From Phytohabitans sp036906915 (GTDB lineage: Bacteria; Actinomycetota; Actinomycetes; Mycobacteriales; Micromonosporaceae): a stretch of DNA of 61,940 nucleotides. A program made the translations under genes and the position numbers. The DNA is taken from positions 1 to 61,940 of the forward strand of contig NZ_JBAKHX010000044.1 of the NCBI RefSeq assembly GCF_036906915.1, given 5' to 3'. A model generated the notes under the pieces. It was given only the letters and a program-made list of their open reading frames with translations, was not told where the DNA came from and searched no databases. Below, piece by piece: positions 42,910 through 51,952 of this stretch (its first letter is position 1; each line of letters begins with the position of its first letter).

Positions 42910-43515
42910 TCACAGCCAGCCGGCCTCGCTGGCGATCCGGATCGCGTCGACGCGGTTGCGGGCACCCAGCTTGGTGACCGCCGCGGCGAGGTAGTTGCGC
43001 ACCGTGCCGTACGACAGACCCAGCCGGGTCGCGACCTCGGTCGGTTCGGCACCGGACGCGGTCAGCCGCAGCACGTCACACTCGCGTTCGGTCAGGGGGT
43101 TTCCGGCGACGTCCAGCGCCGCGAACGCCAGCTGCGGATCGAGGATCCGACCGCCCGCGGCAATTGTGCGCACCGCCTCGACCAGTTCCTCCGGGGCGGC
43201 GTCCTTTCCCATGAAGCCGGCCACCTTGGCCGCCAACGCGCGGCGCAGCGTACCCGGACGGGCGACGCCGGTAAGAATCAACGTCCTGCAGTCTGGCAGC
43301 CACTGGTGTAGTTGGGCGGCCGCGCTGATCCCGTCGAGCCCGGGCAGCTCGATGTCGATCACCGCCACGTCGGGGCGTACCCGCAGCGCGGTCGTGACGA
43401 TCGCGTCGCCAGCCTCGACCGCACCGACCACTTCGATGTCGTCGGCGAGGCGCAGCACTCCGACCAGTGCATCCCGCAGCATGCGCACATCCTCGGCCAG
43501 CAGCACCCGAATCAC
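42910..43515 (-). CDS. NarL/DesR-family response regulator
   Basis: 201 residues. Receiver: acidic pair in VLLAEDVRML, Asp in DVAVIDIELPG (about residue 53), Lys in GFMGKDAAPEE. LuxR-type output domain: LTERECDVLRLTASGAEPTE, continuing LSYGTVRNYLAAAVTKLGAR. It is the likely partner of the tandem kinase, whose stop is one base away on the other strand (convergent pair). Start GTG 43515; an extended frame to 43611 adds Arg/Pro-rich residues and is not credible. Confidence 0.92.
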   Translation of the reverse strand: MIRVLLAEDVRMLRDALVGVLRLADDIEVVGAVEAGDAIVTTALRVRPDVAVIDIELPGLDGISAAAQLHQWLPDCRTLILTGVARPGTLRRALAAKVAGFMGKDAAPEELVEAVRTIAAGGRILDPQLAFAALDVAGNPLTERECDVLRLTASGAEPTEVATRLGLSYGTVRNYLAAAVTKLGARNRVDAIRIASEAGWL

Positions 43516-43691
43516 GCCCGCTTCACTTCCTATTCGATCATGGCGGGTACGCGGGGCGCGGAGTCTCCGCGGCGGTACCAGCGGGCGCAGCATACGTGCG
43601 CCCGCTTTCACCTCGCTGACGCGTTACTCACGCCGCGCCGGCCCCCAGCGTGGTGGACCCGGCACCGCTCAGGACACGTTGGACGCTTGTG

Positions 43692-44444
43692 TTACGCCCC
43701 GCCGTTGACGGTGATGGCCTGACCGGTGATGCCGGTGTTCGCCGCCGAGCCGAGGTAGACGACCGCGCCCGCGACCTCATCGGCGTCCAGCAGCCGGCCC
43801 AGCGCGGCCAGCGAGCCGTACTGCTCGCCGGCCGCCTCGACGATCTGCGCGTTGGTGTCGGTGCGCGTGAGACCGGGCAGAACCACATTGGACAGAATGT
43901 CGCCGTCCCGGCCGAGCGAGCGCGCGGCCGAACGGCTGAAACCGTGCAGCGCGGCCTTCGCCGCGGCGTAGTACTCCCCGCCCGCCATGCCGTCAGCGGC
44001 GATAGTCGAGGAGATGTGTACCAGCCGGCCGAAGCGGCTTTCCCGCATGATCGGTGCGACCGCCCGGGACAGCCGCAGTGCGCCTTCGACATTGGCCCGC
44101 AGCGTCGCTACCCATTCGGTGTCCGGCACCCGCTCGAACGGGCCCTCGGGCGCCCCGGTACTGCCCCAGACAACCGCGTTGTTGACCAGCACGTCCAGTC
44201 GCCCGGTCCACTCCAGTGCGGCCGACACCAGCGCCGCCGCGTCCTGCTCCTTGCTCATGTCGTACCGGATGACCAGCGCCCGGTCGCCGACCTCGGCGGC
44301 GACCTTCTCCGCCTCCGCGGACGACGTCGAGTATGTGAGCACGACGCTGGCGCCCTCGGCGGCGAATCCGCGCGCGATGGCGCGGCCGATCCCGCCCGAG
44401 GCTCCGGTGACGACGACCGTACGACCTTCAAGTCCCATGTCCAT
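43692..44444 (-). CDS. Short-chain dehydrogenase/reductase (SDR)
   Basis: 250 residues. Classical SDR: cofactor loop TVVVTGASGGIGRAIARGF, LVNNAVVW, catalytic Ser in HISSTIAADG, YYAAAKAAL with the Tyr-x3-Lys pair, and the C-terminal GQAITVNGG. It oxidises or reduces a carbonyl/alcohol substrate with NAD(P). Start ATG 44444 is preferred (GGGGTGC upstream); ATG 44438 and GTG 44453 are alternatives. It is divergent from an XRE regulator with a shared dyad, the usual arrangement for a repressor and its target. Confidence 0.92.
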   Translation of the reverse strand: MDMGLEGRTVVVTGASGGIGRAIARGFAAEGASVVLTYSTSSAEAEKVAAEVGDRALVIRYDMSKEQDAAALVSAALEWTGRLDVLVNNAVVWGSTGAPEGPFERVPDTEWVATLRANVEGALRLSRAVAPIMRESRFGRLVHISSTIAADGMAGGEYYAAAKAALHGFSRSAARSLGRDGDILSNVVLPGLTRTDTNAQIVEAAGEQYGSLAALGRLLDADEVAGAVVYLGSAANTGITGQAITVNGGA

Positions 44445-44490
44445 GCACCCCACGCTGCCGGTGCGCAGCCCGCGTAGGGAGGCCGCCGTT

Positions 44491-44515
44491 AGAGTGGCCT
44501 TCCCAGGGCCACGCT
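44491..44515. promoter_or_regulatory. Operator dyad in the SDR/XRE divergent region
   Basis: AGAGTGGCCT-TCCCA-GGGCCACGCT: ten-base arms with two mismatched pairs around a five-base centre, 35 bases before the XRE start and 47 before the SDR start. Position and symmetry fit a binding site for the XRE regulator controlling both genes. Confidence 0.6.
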
Positions 44516-44549
44516 ATGCGTCGCCGCGCCCGGGTAGCGTGGAGTGGCG

Positions 44550-45398
44550 ATGAGCGACAACGAGTTGGGTACGTATCTGCGTGAACGCCGGGAAGCCCTC
44601 ACGCCGTCCGCGGTGGGGCTGCCGGCCGGGTCCCGTCGCCGCACGCCCGGCCTACGCCGAGCCGAGCTGGCGACTCTCGCCGGGATCAGTGTGGAGTACC
44701 TCACGCGGCTCGAACAGGGCCGCGATCGGCACCCGTCGAGCCAGGTGCTCGGTGCCCTCGCCGACGCGCTCCACCTCACCACCAGCGAGCGTGTCCGGAT
44801 GCGTGTCCTGGCCAAGGCGGCCGACGGCGCGTTCCCCTGCCACGAGGTTCAGCCGCCGGCCGTGACGGTCCGCCCGACGGTGCGTGCGCTGCTCGACAGG
44901 CTCGAGCCCACCCCGGCATATGTGGTGAATCGGCTGGGTGACGTGCTGGCGTTCACCACCGGGTACGAGCGGCTCGCCGGCCCGCTCGGGCTGCTGGACG
45001 AAGATCCGCCCAACCTGATCCGGTTCGCCTTCACGGATGAACGGGCCCGCTCGACGTACCCGGAATGGGAGCTTGTCGCGGACGCCCGCGCCGCCGCGCT
45101 GAAGGCGGAGTTCGGCCCCGCTGACCCGCACGTTCGCGAGCTCATCGACGAGCTGACGGTCACCGCGGGAGCGGCGTTCAGCGACCGGTACCGGCGGGTC
45201 ACCGGCGGCGAGCCGCGCAGCGGCGTGGAGCGGCTGCACCACCCGACGGCCGGCGAGCTGCGGCTGGCGTACGAGAGCCTGGCACTGCCAGACGCCGACC
45301 AGCAGCAGCTCGTTACCTACCTGCCTGCCGACGACGCAACCGCGGCGGCGCTGGGCCGACTCGCTGGCCGGCGGTCCGGCGCCCTGCGCGTGGCGTAG
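44550..45398 (+). CDS. XRE-family regulator with MmyB-like ligand-binding domain
   Basis: 282 residues. N-terminal helix-turn-helix: LGTYLRERREALTPSAVGLP, then RTPGLRRAELATLAGISVEY and YLTRLEQGRDRHPSSQVL, a pattern typical of the actinobacterial XRE group. The C-terminal MmyB-like domain (PAYVVNRLGDVLAFTTGYER, then NLIRFAFTDERAR) is thought to bind a fatty acid or similar ligand. It likely represses the divergent SDR gene and itself. ATG 44550 has GGAG five bases upstream. Confidence 0.92.
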   Translation: MSDNELGTYLRERREALTPSAVGLPAGSRRRTPGLRRAELATLAGISVEYLTRLEQGRDRHPSSQVLGALADALHLTTSERVRMRVLAKAADGAFPCHEVQPPAVTVRPTVRALLDRLEPTPAYVVNRLGDVLAFTTGYERLAGPLGLLDEDPPNLIRFAFTDERARSTYPEWELVADARAAALKAEFGPADPHVRELIDELTVTAGAAFSDRYRRVTGGEPRSGVERLHHPTAGELRLAYESLALPDADQQQLVTYLPADDATAAALGRLAGRRSGALRVA

Positions 45399-45461
45399 AC
45401 GTCAGCCGCGTGCCGCCTGCTCATGCCGCTGGTTCTTGGGTGACACCTCGACGCCCGACGC

Positions 45462-48400
45462 TCACGAAGCGAGCGTGACCTCGACCAGTTCAGACCAGCT
45501 CGTCTCCGTGCCCTCGCGAGTCGCCTCGGCAAACCCCGCGTCGCCGAGGCTGCTCCGAGCGGCCCGCTCGATCCGGGCCGCGTCCGGGTGGGAGCGATCG
45601 GGCAGTCCGCGCACGCCGGCGCTCGCCGCGAGCAGCCGCGCGGCCCGCTCGTACTGGTCTTGGCGCAGCGCCAGGTCCGCGACACCGACGAGTACCTGCG
45701 CGGTCAGGGGCGCGTGCCCCGCCTCGGCCGCCGCCTGGTAGGCCGCCGCACGGTGAGTACGGGCCTCGTTGAGATCGTAGGCAAGGTAGCCGAGCAGGTC
45801 GTGTGTTATCGCGCGGATGTTCGCTTGTTTCGCTTCGTCGCCCAGGATGGTCGTCGCGACGCCGAGTTGCTGCTGTGCCTCCTCGGCGTTGCCGTTCCAG
45901 CGAGCGAGTGCCGCCTTCGACAGGGCCAGCACAACCAGCGTGCCCGGCCAGGTGGCCCGTTCCGCGCATCGTTGCGCCTCGGCCATGGCAGCCGCGCTGG
46001 CGTCCTTGTCGCCCAGCAGCCAGTACAGCTGAGCCTGTCGCGACCGCAGCCCGATGACGTCCTCGATGGCACCGACCTCGGTGACGACCGCGATCGCCTC
46101 TTCGTAGTGCTCGCACGCGCCGGCGAACTCGCCGCGCGTGGCGATTCGTTCCGCCAGTTCGGTCAGGGCGAACGAGATCCCCCACCGTTCGCCGAGCGCC
46201 CGGAACTCGGCAAGCGCCGTCTCGAGATACGCGTCCGCATCCAGCCCGCCCTGGCCGAGCATGATCCGCATCTTGCCGAGATGCAGCCGGGTCAGCGCCC
46301 GTACCCAGGGGTCCTTGTCGTCCAGCAATGGTTCCCAAGCGGACAACGCGTCCGGCGTCTGCAACATGCGTTCCAGCGGGACGACCAGCACCAGGGCCGG
46401 GTGATGGTGCTGACTGCGCTGGCTGAGCCGGTACGCCTTGTGGATCCACTCCGCCGCCACGTGCACGTCGCCCAGCCCGGAGCTCACGAACGTCGAGATG
46501 AGGGCGTACACCCAGGCCCGGACGTCATCGGTCACCTCGCCGGGAACGGTGGTGGCCGCGGTGAGCAGCTCGTTGCCCTCAGCCTTGCGCCCGCTCAGCC
46601 ACCAGTACCAGCCGGCGGCGGCCGCGAGTCGCATCGCTGCCTGCGCCTCGCCCGCGGCGATCGCGCCACGCACCGCGGCGCCGATGTTGTCGTGCTCGGC
46701 CTCGAGCGTGGCTAGCCAGTGCAATTGCTCGGCGCGGCGCAGCTGCGGCTCGGCGGTCTCGGCGAGTTCGGTGAAGTAGGCGAGATGCGCATGGCGCGCC
46801 AGGTCCGATTCGCTGGCTTCCGCGAGCCGGTGCGCGGCGTACTCCTTGATCGTGCCGAGCATCCGGTATCGCGGTGCGCCGTCGCCCTCGGGAAGCAGCA
46901 GCGACTTCTCGGCCAGAGCGGTGAGCAGCTCCAGCACCTGCTCCTGCTCGACCGCGTCGCCAGCACAGACCCGCTCGGACGCTTCCAGGCTCGCCCCGCC
47001 CGAAAACACCGAGAGCCTGCGCAGGACCACCCGTTCGGCGTCGGTCAGCAACTCCCAGCTCCAGTCAACCACCGCGCGCAGCGTCCGGTGCCGCGGCAAC
47101 GCGGTGCGGCTCCCCCCGGTCAGCAGCCGGAACCGGTCATCGAGCCGGTTGGCCAGCTGATCGAGGGACATGGTGCGCAACCTGGCCGCGGCCAGCTCGA
47201 TCGCCAGCGGCATCCCGTCCAGCGCCCGGCAGATCCGCACCATCGTCGACAACGCGTGAGCGTCGACCGCGAGATCCTTGCGCACCGCGCCCCCCCGGTC
47301 CCGCAGCAACCGGACGGCCGGCGCGGACGCGATCTCGCCCGGGCCGGCGTCGCCCTCCGGCAAGGCCAGCGGCTCGACCAGCCACAGCGCCTCACCGGTG
47401 ATGCCGAGCGGTTCTCTGCTCGTCGCCAGGATCCGCAGCCGCCGGCACTCCCCGAGCAGGCGATCGGCCAACTTTGCCGCCGACTCGATCACGTGTTCAC
47501 AGTTGTCCAGAATCAGCAGCGTCTCCCGCTCGCGGATCGCGGCGATGAGTCGCTCCGTCGGCTCCGCGTTCGAGCCCTCGCCGAGCAGAGCGTCCCGCAG
47601 GCCGAGCCCGGCTAGCGTCGCCTGCGCCACGTCACCGTCCGCGCCGATGGGCGCGAGCTCCACCAGCCAGGCCCCGTCCGGCAGGTCGCCGAGCAATGCG
47701 CGCGCGGTCTCCATGGCCAGCCTGGTCTTCCCCGAGCCGCCCGGCCCGATCAGGGTGGTCAGCCGATGTTCGGCGACGAGTTCGCGGACCACAGCGGCAT
47801 CAGCGTCCCTGCCGACGAAGCTGGTCAGCTCGGCACGCAGGTTGGTGCTGCGCTCCTGCTCCCGCCGCCCCACCTCACCCCGCAGTAGCGCGACGTGCAG
47901 CGCGGACAACTCCGGTGAGGGGTCGACGCCCAGCGCGTCGGCCAGCGCCTCTCTCGTCCGCTCGTACACCACCAACGCCTCGTTGCCGCGACCGGCCGCC
48001 ACGAGGGCACGCATCAGCGCGGCGACAAGCCGTTCCCGCACCGGGTGCGCGGCCACCAGGTCGGTCAGCTCGGTGACCAGCTCCGCACCGTGGCCAAGGC
48101 TGATCTCCGCATCGAACCGATCCTCCATGGCTGTCAGGCGCAGCCTCTCGAGCCGGGTGACCGCCGCGTTGAACGCCGCACTGTCCGGCAGACCGACGTC
48201 CTGCATGGCCGCACCGCGCCACAGTGCGAGGGCCTCGCGCAGCTGCCGTAACCGCCCTGAAGAGTCGTCATTGCGCACCTGGCCCGCGGTGATGAGGCGT
48301 TCGAACCGCACGGCGTCCACGGCCTGGGGCTCAACCGCCAACCGGTAGCCGTCCGTCTGCCCCTCGATCGATCCCTCCGGCAGTGCCTTGCGCAGCCGGG

Positions 48401-48602
48401 AGACCAAGCGGTGCAGGGCATTCGTCGCGTCGGCGGGCGGGTGTTCACCCCAGATCCAGTCGACGAGGCTTGCCTTTGGGACCACGCGACCAGGCTCGAG
48501 GGCGAGGGCGATCAACAGCCCGCGCAGTCGCGCGCCCGGCACGTCGACGAGGACGCCGTCGTCCGTGCGAACCTCGAACGATCCGAGCATCCCGATCTGC
48601 AC
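45462..48602 (-). CDS. SARP/AfsR-type large transcriptional regulator
   Basis: 1046 residues. Order: OmpR-like winged helix (about 1-90), bacterial transcriptional activation domain (about 95-245), STAND/NB-ARC ATPase with P-loop LIGPGGSGKTRLA (284-296) and LLILDNCEHV, then a long TPR-like helical half. It ends in an Arg/Glu-rich tail. Such regulators activate secondary-metabolite or stress genes in an ATP- and sometimes phosphorylation-dependent way. GTG 48602 is chosen because a CACAAT -10-like box lies seven bases upstream, suggesting a leaderless mRNA; ATG 48590 is the alternative. No obvious target cluster is adjacent. Confidence 0.92.
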   Translation of the reverse strand: MQIGMLGSFEVRTDDGVLVDVPGARLRGLLIALALEPGRVVPKASLVDWIWGEHPPADATNALHRLVSRLRKALPEGSIEGQTDGYRLAVEPQAVDAVRFERLITAGQVRNDDSSGRLRQLREALALWRGAAMQDVGLPDSAAFNAAVTRLERLRLTAMEDRFDAEISLGHGAELVTELTDLVAAHPVRERLVAALMRALVAAGRGNEALVVYERTREALADALGVDPSPELSALHVALLRGEVGRREQERSTNLRAELTSFVGRDADAAVVRELVAEHRLTTLIGPGGSGKTRLAMETARALLGDLPDGAWLVELAPIGADGDVAQATLAGLGLRDALLGEGSNAEPTERLIAAIRERETLLILDNCEHVIESAAKLADRLLGECRRLRILATSREPLGITGEALWLVEPLALPEGDAGPGEIASAPAVRLLRDRGGAVRKDLAVDAHALSTMVRICRALDGMPLAIELAAARLRTMSLDQLANRLDDRFRLLTGGSRTALPRHRTLRAVVDWSWELLTDAERVVLRRLSVFSGGASLEASERVCAGDAVEQEQVLELLTALAEKSLLLPEGDGAPRYRMLGTIKEYAAHRLAEASESDLARHAHLAYFTELAETAEPQLRRAEQLHWLATLEAEHDNIGAAVRGAIAAGEAQAAMRLAAAAGWYWWLSGRKAEGNELLTAATTVPGEVTDDVRAWVYALISTFVSSGLGDVHVAAEWIHKAYRLSQRSQHHHPALVLVVPLERMLQTPDALSAWEPLLDDKDPWVRALTRLHLGKMRIMLGQGGLDADAYLETALAEFRALGERWGISFALTELAERIATRGEFAGACEHYEEAIAVVTEVGAIEDVIGLRSRQAQLYWLLGDKDASAAAMAEAQRCAERATWPGTLVVLALSKAALARWNGNAEEAQQQLGVATTILGDEAKQANIRAITHDLLGYLAYDLNEARTHRAAAYQAAAEAGHAPLTAQVLVGVADLALRQDQYERAARLLAASAGVRGLPDRSHPDAARIERAARSSLGDAGFAEATREGTETSWSELVEVTLAS

Positions 48603-48883
48603 CGGGCAGATTGTGCCATGTGCGATGCGGCGGGCATCAAAATTGCTGACGCCTGCACCCCGGCCCAGCGCCGAAAGTCGCCGACATGGTCCGCAGAGAG
48701 TTGGCCCAGTTCGCGTGGCGTTACCCACCAGACGCGGGAGTAGCATGCCAGCTAGCCGCGCGGCGACGAATGCGCGGCTCGTCGAGCCTGTAGCGCCTCC
48801 GCGTCGGGGGTCGCGTCTCGGCCCGGGCCCAGCCCCCGCCCACTCGCCACGCATTCGCGTATGTAGTTGGGCCGGAGGAAGCA

Positions 48884-49523
48884 ATGCTCACTTCATTCTC
48901 CCCTGTGACCGCGTCCGAACTGGGTGCGTTCAGCAGCGACGGTGCGACACCAACACCATGGGCAACGGCATGCGCAGGGCTGCGGGACGCTCCGCTGTAC
49001 TGGTTGTCGACGGTCCGTCCGGACGGGCGCCCGCACGTCACTCCCGTGTTGGGGTGTGGCTGGAAGCGGCAGCGTACTTCAGCACCGGGCCGACCGAGCG
49101 CAAGGCCAGAAACAATTGGGGTTCGGTCATCTCGCTGGAGCTCGGCCGGGTCGCGCCGGATCACATGATCGGCGCGCATGTCTGCCAGGCCTGGTCGCCG
49201 CCCCCGGACGACGATCCAGCCTGGCTGGCTGGCCTCTCGCCGCGGGACGAGGCGGCGCTGGAAGCCTTTCAGCGGTACGCGGCCGACGAAGCGTCGTACG
49301 GTGCGGTGCACGGCCAGCAGCCCCAGACCCTCGCGCACGCGCTCTCCGACTCCCCCGTCGGGCCTTCGCCGAACACCAGCACACCAACATCATTTCCTGG
49401 AACCACCACGACCGCGGCGGGCACTACGCCGCCCACGACGCACCCGATCTGCTCGTCGGCGACATCCGCCAACTCTTCGCGAAGCTCCACTCAGATGCCG
49501 GCGAAGACGGCGGCACCGTGTGA
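48884..49523 (+). pseudogene. Mosaic relic: PPOX-like N-terminus joined to epoxide-hydrolase pieces
   Basis: A proper GGAGGAAG site and ATG 48884 start a pyridoxamine-5'-phosphate-oxidase-like protein (LRDAPLYWLSTVRPDGRPHV, then in another frame AAAYFSTGPTERKARNN). At about 49115 it changes to the middle of an epoxide hydrolase (SLELGRVAPDHMIGAHVCQ, then QQPQTLAHALSDSPVG). After a further deletion and frame change at about 49370, the hydrolase C-terminus follows (NHHDRGGHYAAHDAPDLL, DIRQLFAKLH, stop 49523). At least two deletions fused two unrelated genes. The nucleophile region is missing, so no enzyme remains. Confidence 0.75.
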
Positions 49524-49527
49524 GCTG

Positions 49528-50103
49528 TCAGCTGACCCGGCTGGATCGGTGGTCGGTGGTGGTGAGGTCGAGGCGGATCGGCAGCCGCGGGGTGTCGAGT
49601 GCCTGTCGAGCGTGAGTTAGTGCTTCGGTCTCGATGCGGTGACGCAGCCGCGCCAGGTCGGCGTCTTCGGTCGTGCGGACGGTGACGTCGAGGCTTGGGG
49701 CGGTGGGTGTGCCGGATACCCGGACCCGGGCGTCGTGTACACCTCGGTAGGTCTCCAGCTCGGTCGCGAGCGCGTCGCTCAGCGCGCCTGAGCGCAGGGT
49801 GGTGCGTCCCGCGGAGCGGTCACCGGGGATGACGATGTCCGCGGCGCGGGGGGCGGGGCTGAGCACGGCGATGAGCCAGCGCAGCGCCAGCAGGGCGAGG
49901 ATGGCGGCGGTCAGTGCCGTGACGGGCCAGAACCAGGCGCTGTTGTCGCCGACGAACCTGGCGACGGGATTGTCCAGCAGGTTACGGCGGTCGAGGTCAT
50001 CACCGAAGGCCTCGGCCCCGGCGAGGAGACCGGCGGCGCCGCCGGCGAACAGCAGCAGCCCGAGCAGCGCCAGTAGGGCGCGGTTGGTGCGGTCGGCGTG
50101 CAT
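49528..50103 (-). CDS. AmaP-like alkaline-shock membrane anchor protein
   Basis: 191 residues. Two N-terminal membrane helices (LLALLGLLLFAGGAAGLLAG and WPVTALTAAILALLALRWLI) are followed by a soluble domain with a beta-alpha pattern (VRVSGTPTAPSLDVTVRTTE). The layout matches AmaP, which tethers Asp23 to the membrane in Gram-positive bacteria. Last gene of the Asp23 operon; its ATG overlaps the stop of the upstream gene (ATGA). Confidence 0.75.
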   Translation of the reverse strand: MHADRTNRALLALLGLLLFAGGAAGLLAGAEAFGDDLDRRNLLDNPVARFVGDNSAWFWPVTALTAAILALLALRWLIAVLSPAPRAADIVIPGDRSAGRTTLRSGALSDALATELETYRGVHDARVRVSGTPTAPSLDVTVRTTEDADLARLRHRIETEALTHARQALDTPRLPIRLDLTTTDHRSSRVS

Positions 50104-50639
50104 CAGCGCTCCTTAGGCGATACCCGCACGGAAAGCGCGGGCGGCTTCTCGAGCGTCAGGGAGTCCACGCGTTGCCGGGCGGCCACCGTCGTGGTGTCGC
50201 GTACCTCGGCGATGTGGGAGGGCTCGCTCATCGGTGTCCGGGCTCGGACCTGGATCCGGCGGCGGCGGATCTTGACCCTGGCGTCGGCGATCCCATCGAC
50301 GCTGGTGACGGCGCTGCGGACGGCTCGGGTCAGGCCGCGGCGGCTGACGGCCGCGTCGGTGGCGGTGTCGTCGCTGTGCAGGGCCAACCGGTCGGGGCGG
50401 CGCGGCGCCAGCTGCGCCAGCAGCAGCGCCAGGCCGCCAAGGGCGAGCAGGCAACTGATGAGCCGCACCGGTGCCGCCCCCCAGGTGGTGCGCTGCGCCC
50501 ACCGATAGAGGGCGGGCCAGTCCAGCATGGCCGGGCCGGCCCCAGCACGTTCGGCGATCACCTCGACCACGACTGTCACGCCGGCCACGATCACGGCCAG
50601 GCTCAGCACAAAGGCCATCAGGCGGTTGACGTTTCTCAT
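50103..50639 (-). CDS. DUF6286-type membrane protein of the Asp23 operon
   Basis: 178 residues. Two hydrophobic helices (MAFVLSLAVIVAGVTVVVEV and APVRLISCLLALGGLALLLA) flank a short Trp-rich outside loop. The soluble C-terminal domain (LTRAVRSAVTSVDGIADARV, KIRRRRIQVRARTPM) has an Asp23-like alternation. It sits between Asp23 and AmaP genes and probably contributes to the same membrane-bound scaffold. Function otherwise unknown. Confidence 0.7.
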   Translation of the reverse strand: MRNVNRLMAFVLSLAVIVAGVTVVVEVIAERAGAGPAMLDWPALYRWAQRTTWGAAPVRLISCLLALGGLALLLAQLAPRRPDRLALHSDDTATDAAVSRRGLTRAVRSAVTSVDGIADARVKIRRRRIQVRARTPMSEPSHIAEVRDTTTVAARQRVDSLTLEKPPALSVRVSPKER

Positions 50640-50655
50640 GCCAGTGCCTCCTCGG

Positions 50656-51099
50656 CTACCGGACCCGGCCGGTCGGCGCGGCGTGGGTCACCAGGTCGGT
50701 GACGGTCACGCGCACCTCGGCGACGGTCAGCCCGGTCAGCGCGTGCACCCGCTCGCGCACGTGGCCACGGACCTGCTCGGTGACCTGCCGGATGGACATC
50801 GGCCATCGCACGCTGATCGTGACCTCGACGCGGGCGAGGGACCCGTCCACGTCGGCGGAGGCCTTCGGCGCGGTGGTCAGGCTGGTCTCGCGGATGCCCA
50901 GGTGCCCTGCGCCGGGTACGGCCCGGCCGAGTACCCGTGGGGTGGCGCCACCGGCGGCGGGCACTTCAAGCACCGCGCGCGAGGCCAGCTTCGCCACCAC
51001 CGCGTCGCTGATGGTGATCGTTCCGGACGGTTCGTCGGTGTCTCGGGCGGTCGCCGGCGGCGTGGTCCCGGCCACGTCGTTGACCAGGCCGGTCGTCAC
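50656..51099 (-). CDS. Asp23/Gls24-family protein
   Basis: 147 residues. The core GTITISDAVVAKLASRAVLE, then ARVEVTISVRWPMSIRQVTE and VRERVHALTGLTVAEVRVTV is the Asp23 pattern. These proteins coat the membrane inner face through AmaP partners and respond to cell-wall or alkaline stress. GTG start overlaps the DUF2273 stop (GTGA). Confidence 0.85.
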   Translation of the reverse strand: MTTGLVNDVAGTTPPATARDTDEPSGTITISDAVVAKLASRAVLEVPAAGGATPRVLGRAVPGAGHLGIRETSLTTAPKASADVDGSLARVEVTISVRWPMSIRQVTEQVRGHVRERVHALTGLTVAEVRVTVTDLVTHAAPTGRVR

Positions 51100-51278
51100 C
51101 GCTCGCCCCGCCGGCCGGACAGGTACGGGGCCAGGTCGACGTCGCCGGCGAAGACCTTGGCTATGCCGAAACCGATCGCACCGAACACGGCCACGATCAA
51201 CATTTGACTGAAGCTGCCGAAGGCCAGGGCAAAGCCCAGTGTCATACCGACTGCGGTACCAGAGAGTTTTCCGATCAT
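51096..51278 (-). CDS. Small membrane protein, DUF2273-like, 60 aa
   Basis: 60 residues: MIGKLSGTAVGMTLGFALAF, GSFSQMLIVAVFGAIGFGIA and a charged tail. Two closely spaced hydrophobic segments with the SxQ turn match DUF2273, a constant companion of Asp23/AmaP genes. It is probably part of the membrane anchor. ATG at 51278; the next gene overlaps by GTGA. Confidence 0.8.
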   Translation of the reverse strand: MIGKLSGTAVGMTLGFALAFGSFSQMLIVAVFGAIGFGIAKVFAGDVDLAPYLSGRRGER

Positions 51279-51335
51279 GTCAGCTCACATCCAGACTGCC
51301 GGAGCAGTTGTCGGTGTCGATCAATAGCACGGCGC

Positions 51336-51572
51336 TCAGTGCACCCTTGGTGGGCCGCGCCGGCCGCGCAGAGCCCGCCAGATCCGCACCATGATCGGCC
51401 GGCGGGCGATGACCACCACCCGGACGCGATCGGCGTTGCGCTCGCCGGGCCCGACCCGGTCCAGGTGCGCTAGGCCGATGATGAAGGCGGCCGGGTCGCC
51501 GCCCCGGTCGGGATGGTGGGTTCGGATGAATTGTCGTCGACGCGCCCGGTGTAGGCGTTCGGCCTCGTCCAC
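51336..51572 (-). CDS. 78-aa J-domain-like (DnaJ-type) ORF in the Asp23 operon
   Basis: From GTG 51572 the frame reads VDEAERLHRARRRQFIRTHH, PDRGGDPAAFIIGLAHLDRV. A basic helix followed by HHPDRGGDP (HPD at 20-22) is the helix II/III core of J-domains, which stimulate Hsp70 ATPase. Helix I is missing and the C-terminal part is Arg-rich (VMVRIWRALRGRRGP). It overlaps the last 100 bases of the upstream Asp23-like gene in another frame. The upstream product's tail there is low complexity, so either one reading is wrong or the genes truly overlap. Confidence 0.5.
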   Translation of the reverse strand: MDEAERLHRARRRQFIRTHHPDRGGDPAAFIIGLAHLDRVGPGERNADRVRVVVIARRPIMVRIWRALRGRRGPPRVH

Positions 51573-51952
51573 GAACCCCGCCTTTCCGGCGCCGACCTGG
51601 CACCAGAGGTGGTTGCTGGCGCGGCTGACAGGGGCGGTGGATCCGCCACGTCGGCCCACACGATGTCGATTCGCCTGCCCCCGGCGAGGGGCCTGAGCGC
51701 GGCCCGGATCTGCGCCGACAGGTCGGACACGGCCGCACCCCACCGCGCCCGCACCTGCACCGCGACGGCCCACCGGTCGACCCGTACCCCCTCGACGCGG
51801 CGACCGGGCAGGTACGTGGCGATCAACTGCGGTGGACCTCCGTACAGGTCCAGCACGCCTGGGCAGCCGCGCACCGCGGTGGCCACGGCGTCGACGTCGA
51901 CGCCGTCGACGACCGCGTCGCTGACCGCCGCCACGGGAATCGAACGGCTCAC
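51470..51952 (-). CDS. Asp23-related protein, up to 160 aa
   Basis: Starts SRSIPVAAVSDAVVDGVDVD with GTG overlapping the upstream Asp23 stop (GTGA). The first about 115 residues form an Asp23-like alpha/beta domain (VEGVRVDRWAVAVQVRARWG, LSAQIRAALRPLAGGRRIDI). The last about 45 residues are Pro/Ser/Arg-rich without structure and overlap the J-domain-like ORF, so the true protein may matter only to about 51600. Confidence 0.65.
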   Translation of the reverse strand: MSRSIPVAAVSDAVVDGVDVDAVATAVRGCPGVLDLYGGPPQLIATYLPGRRVEGVRVDRWAVAVQVRARWGAAVSDLSAQIRAALRPLAGGRRIDIVWADVADPPPLSAAPATTSGARSAPERRGSWTRPNAYTGRVDDNSSEPTIPTGAATRPPSSSA

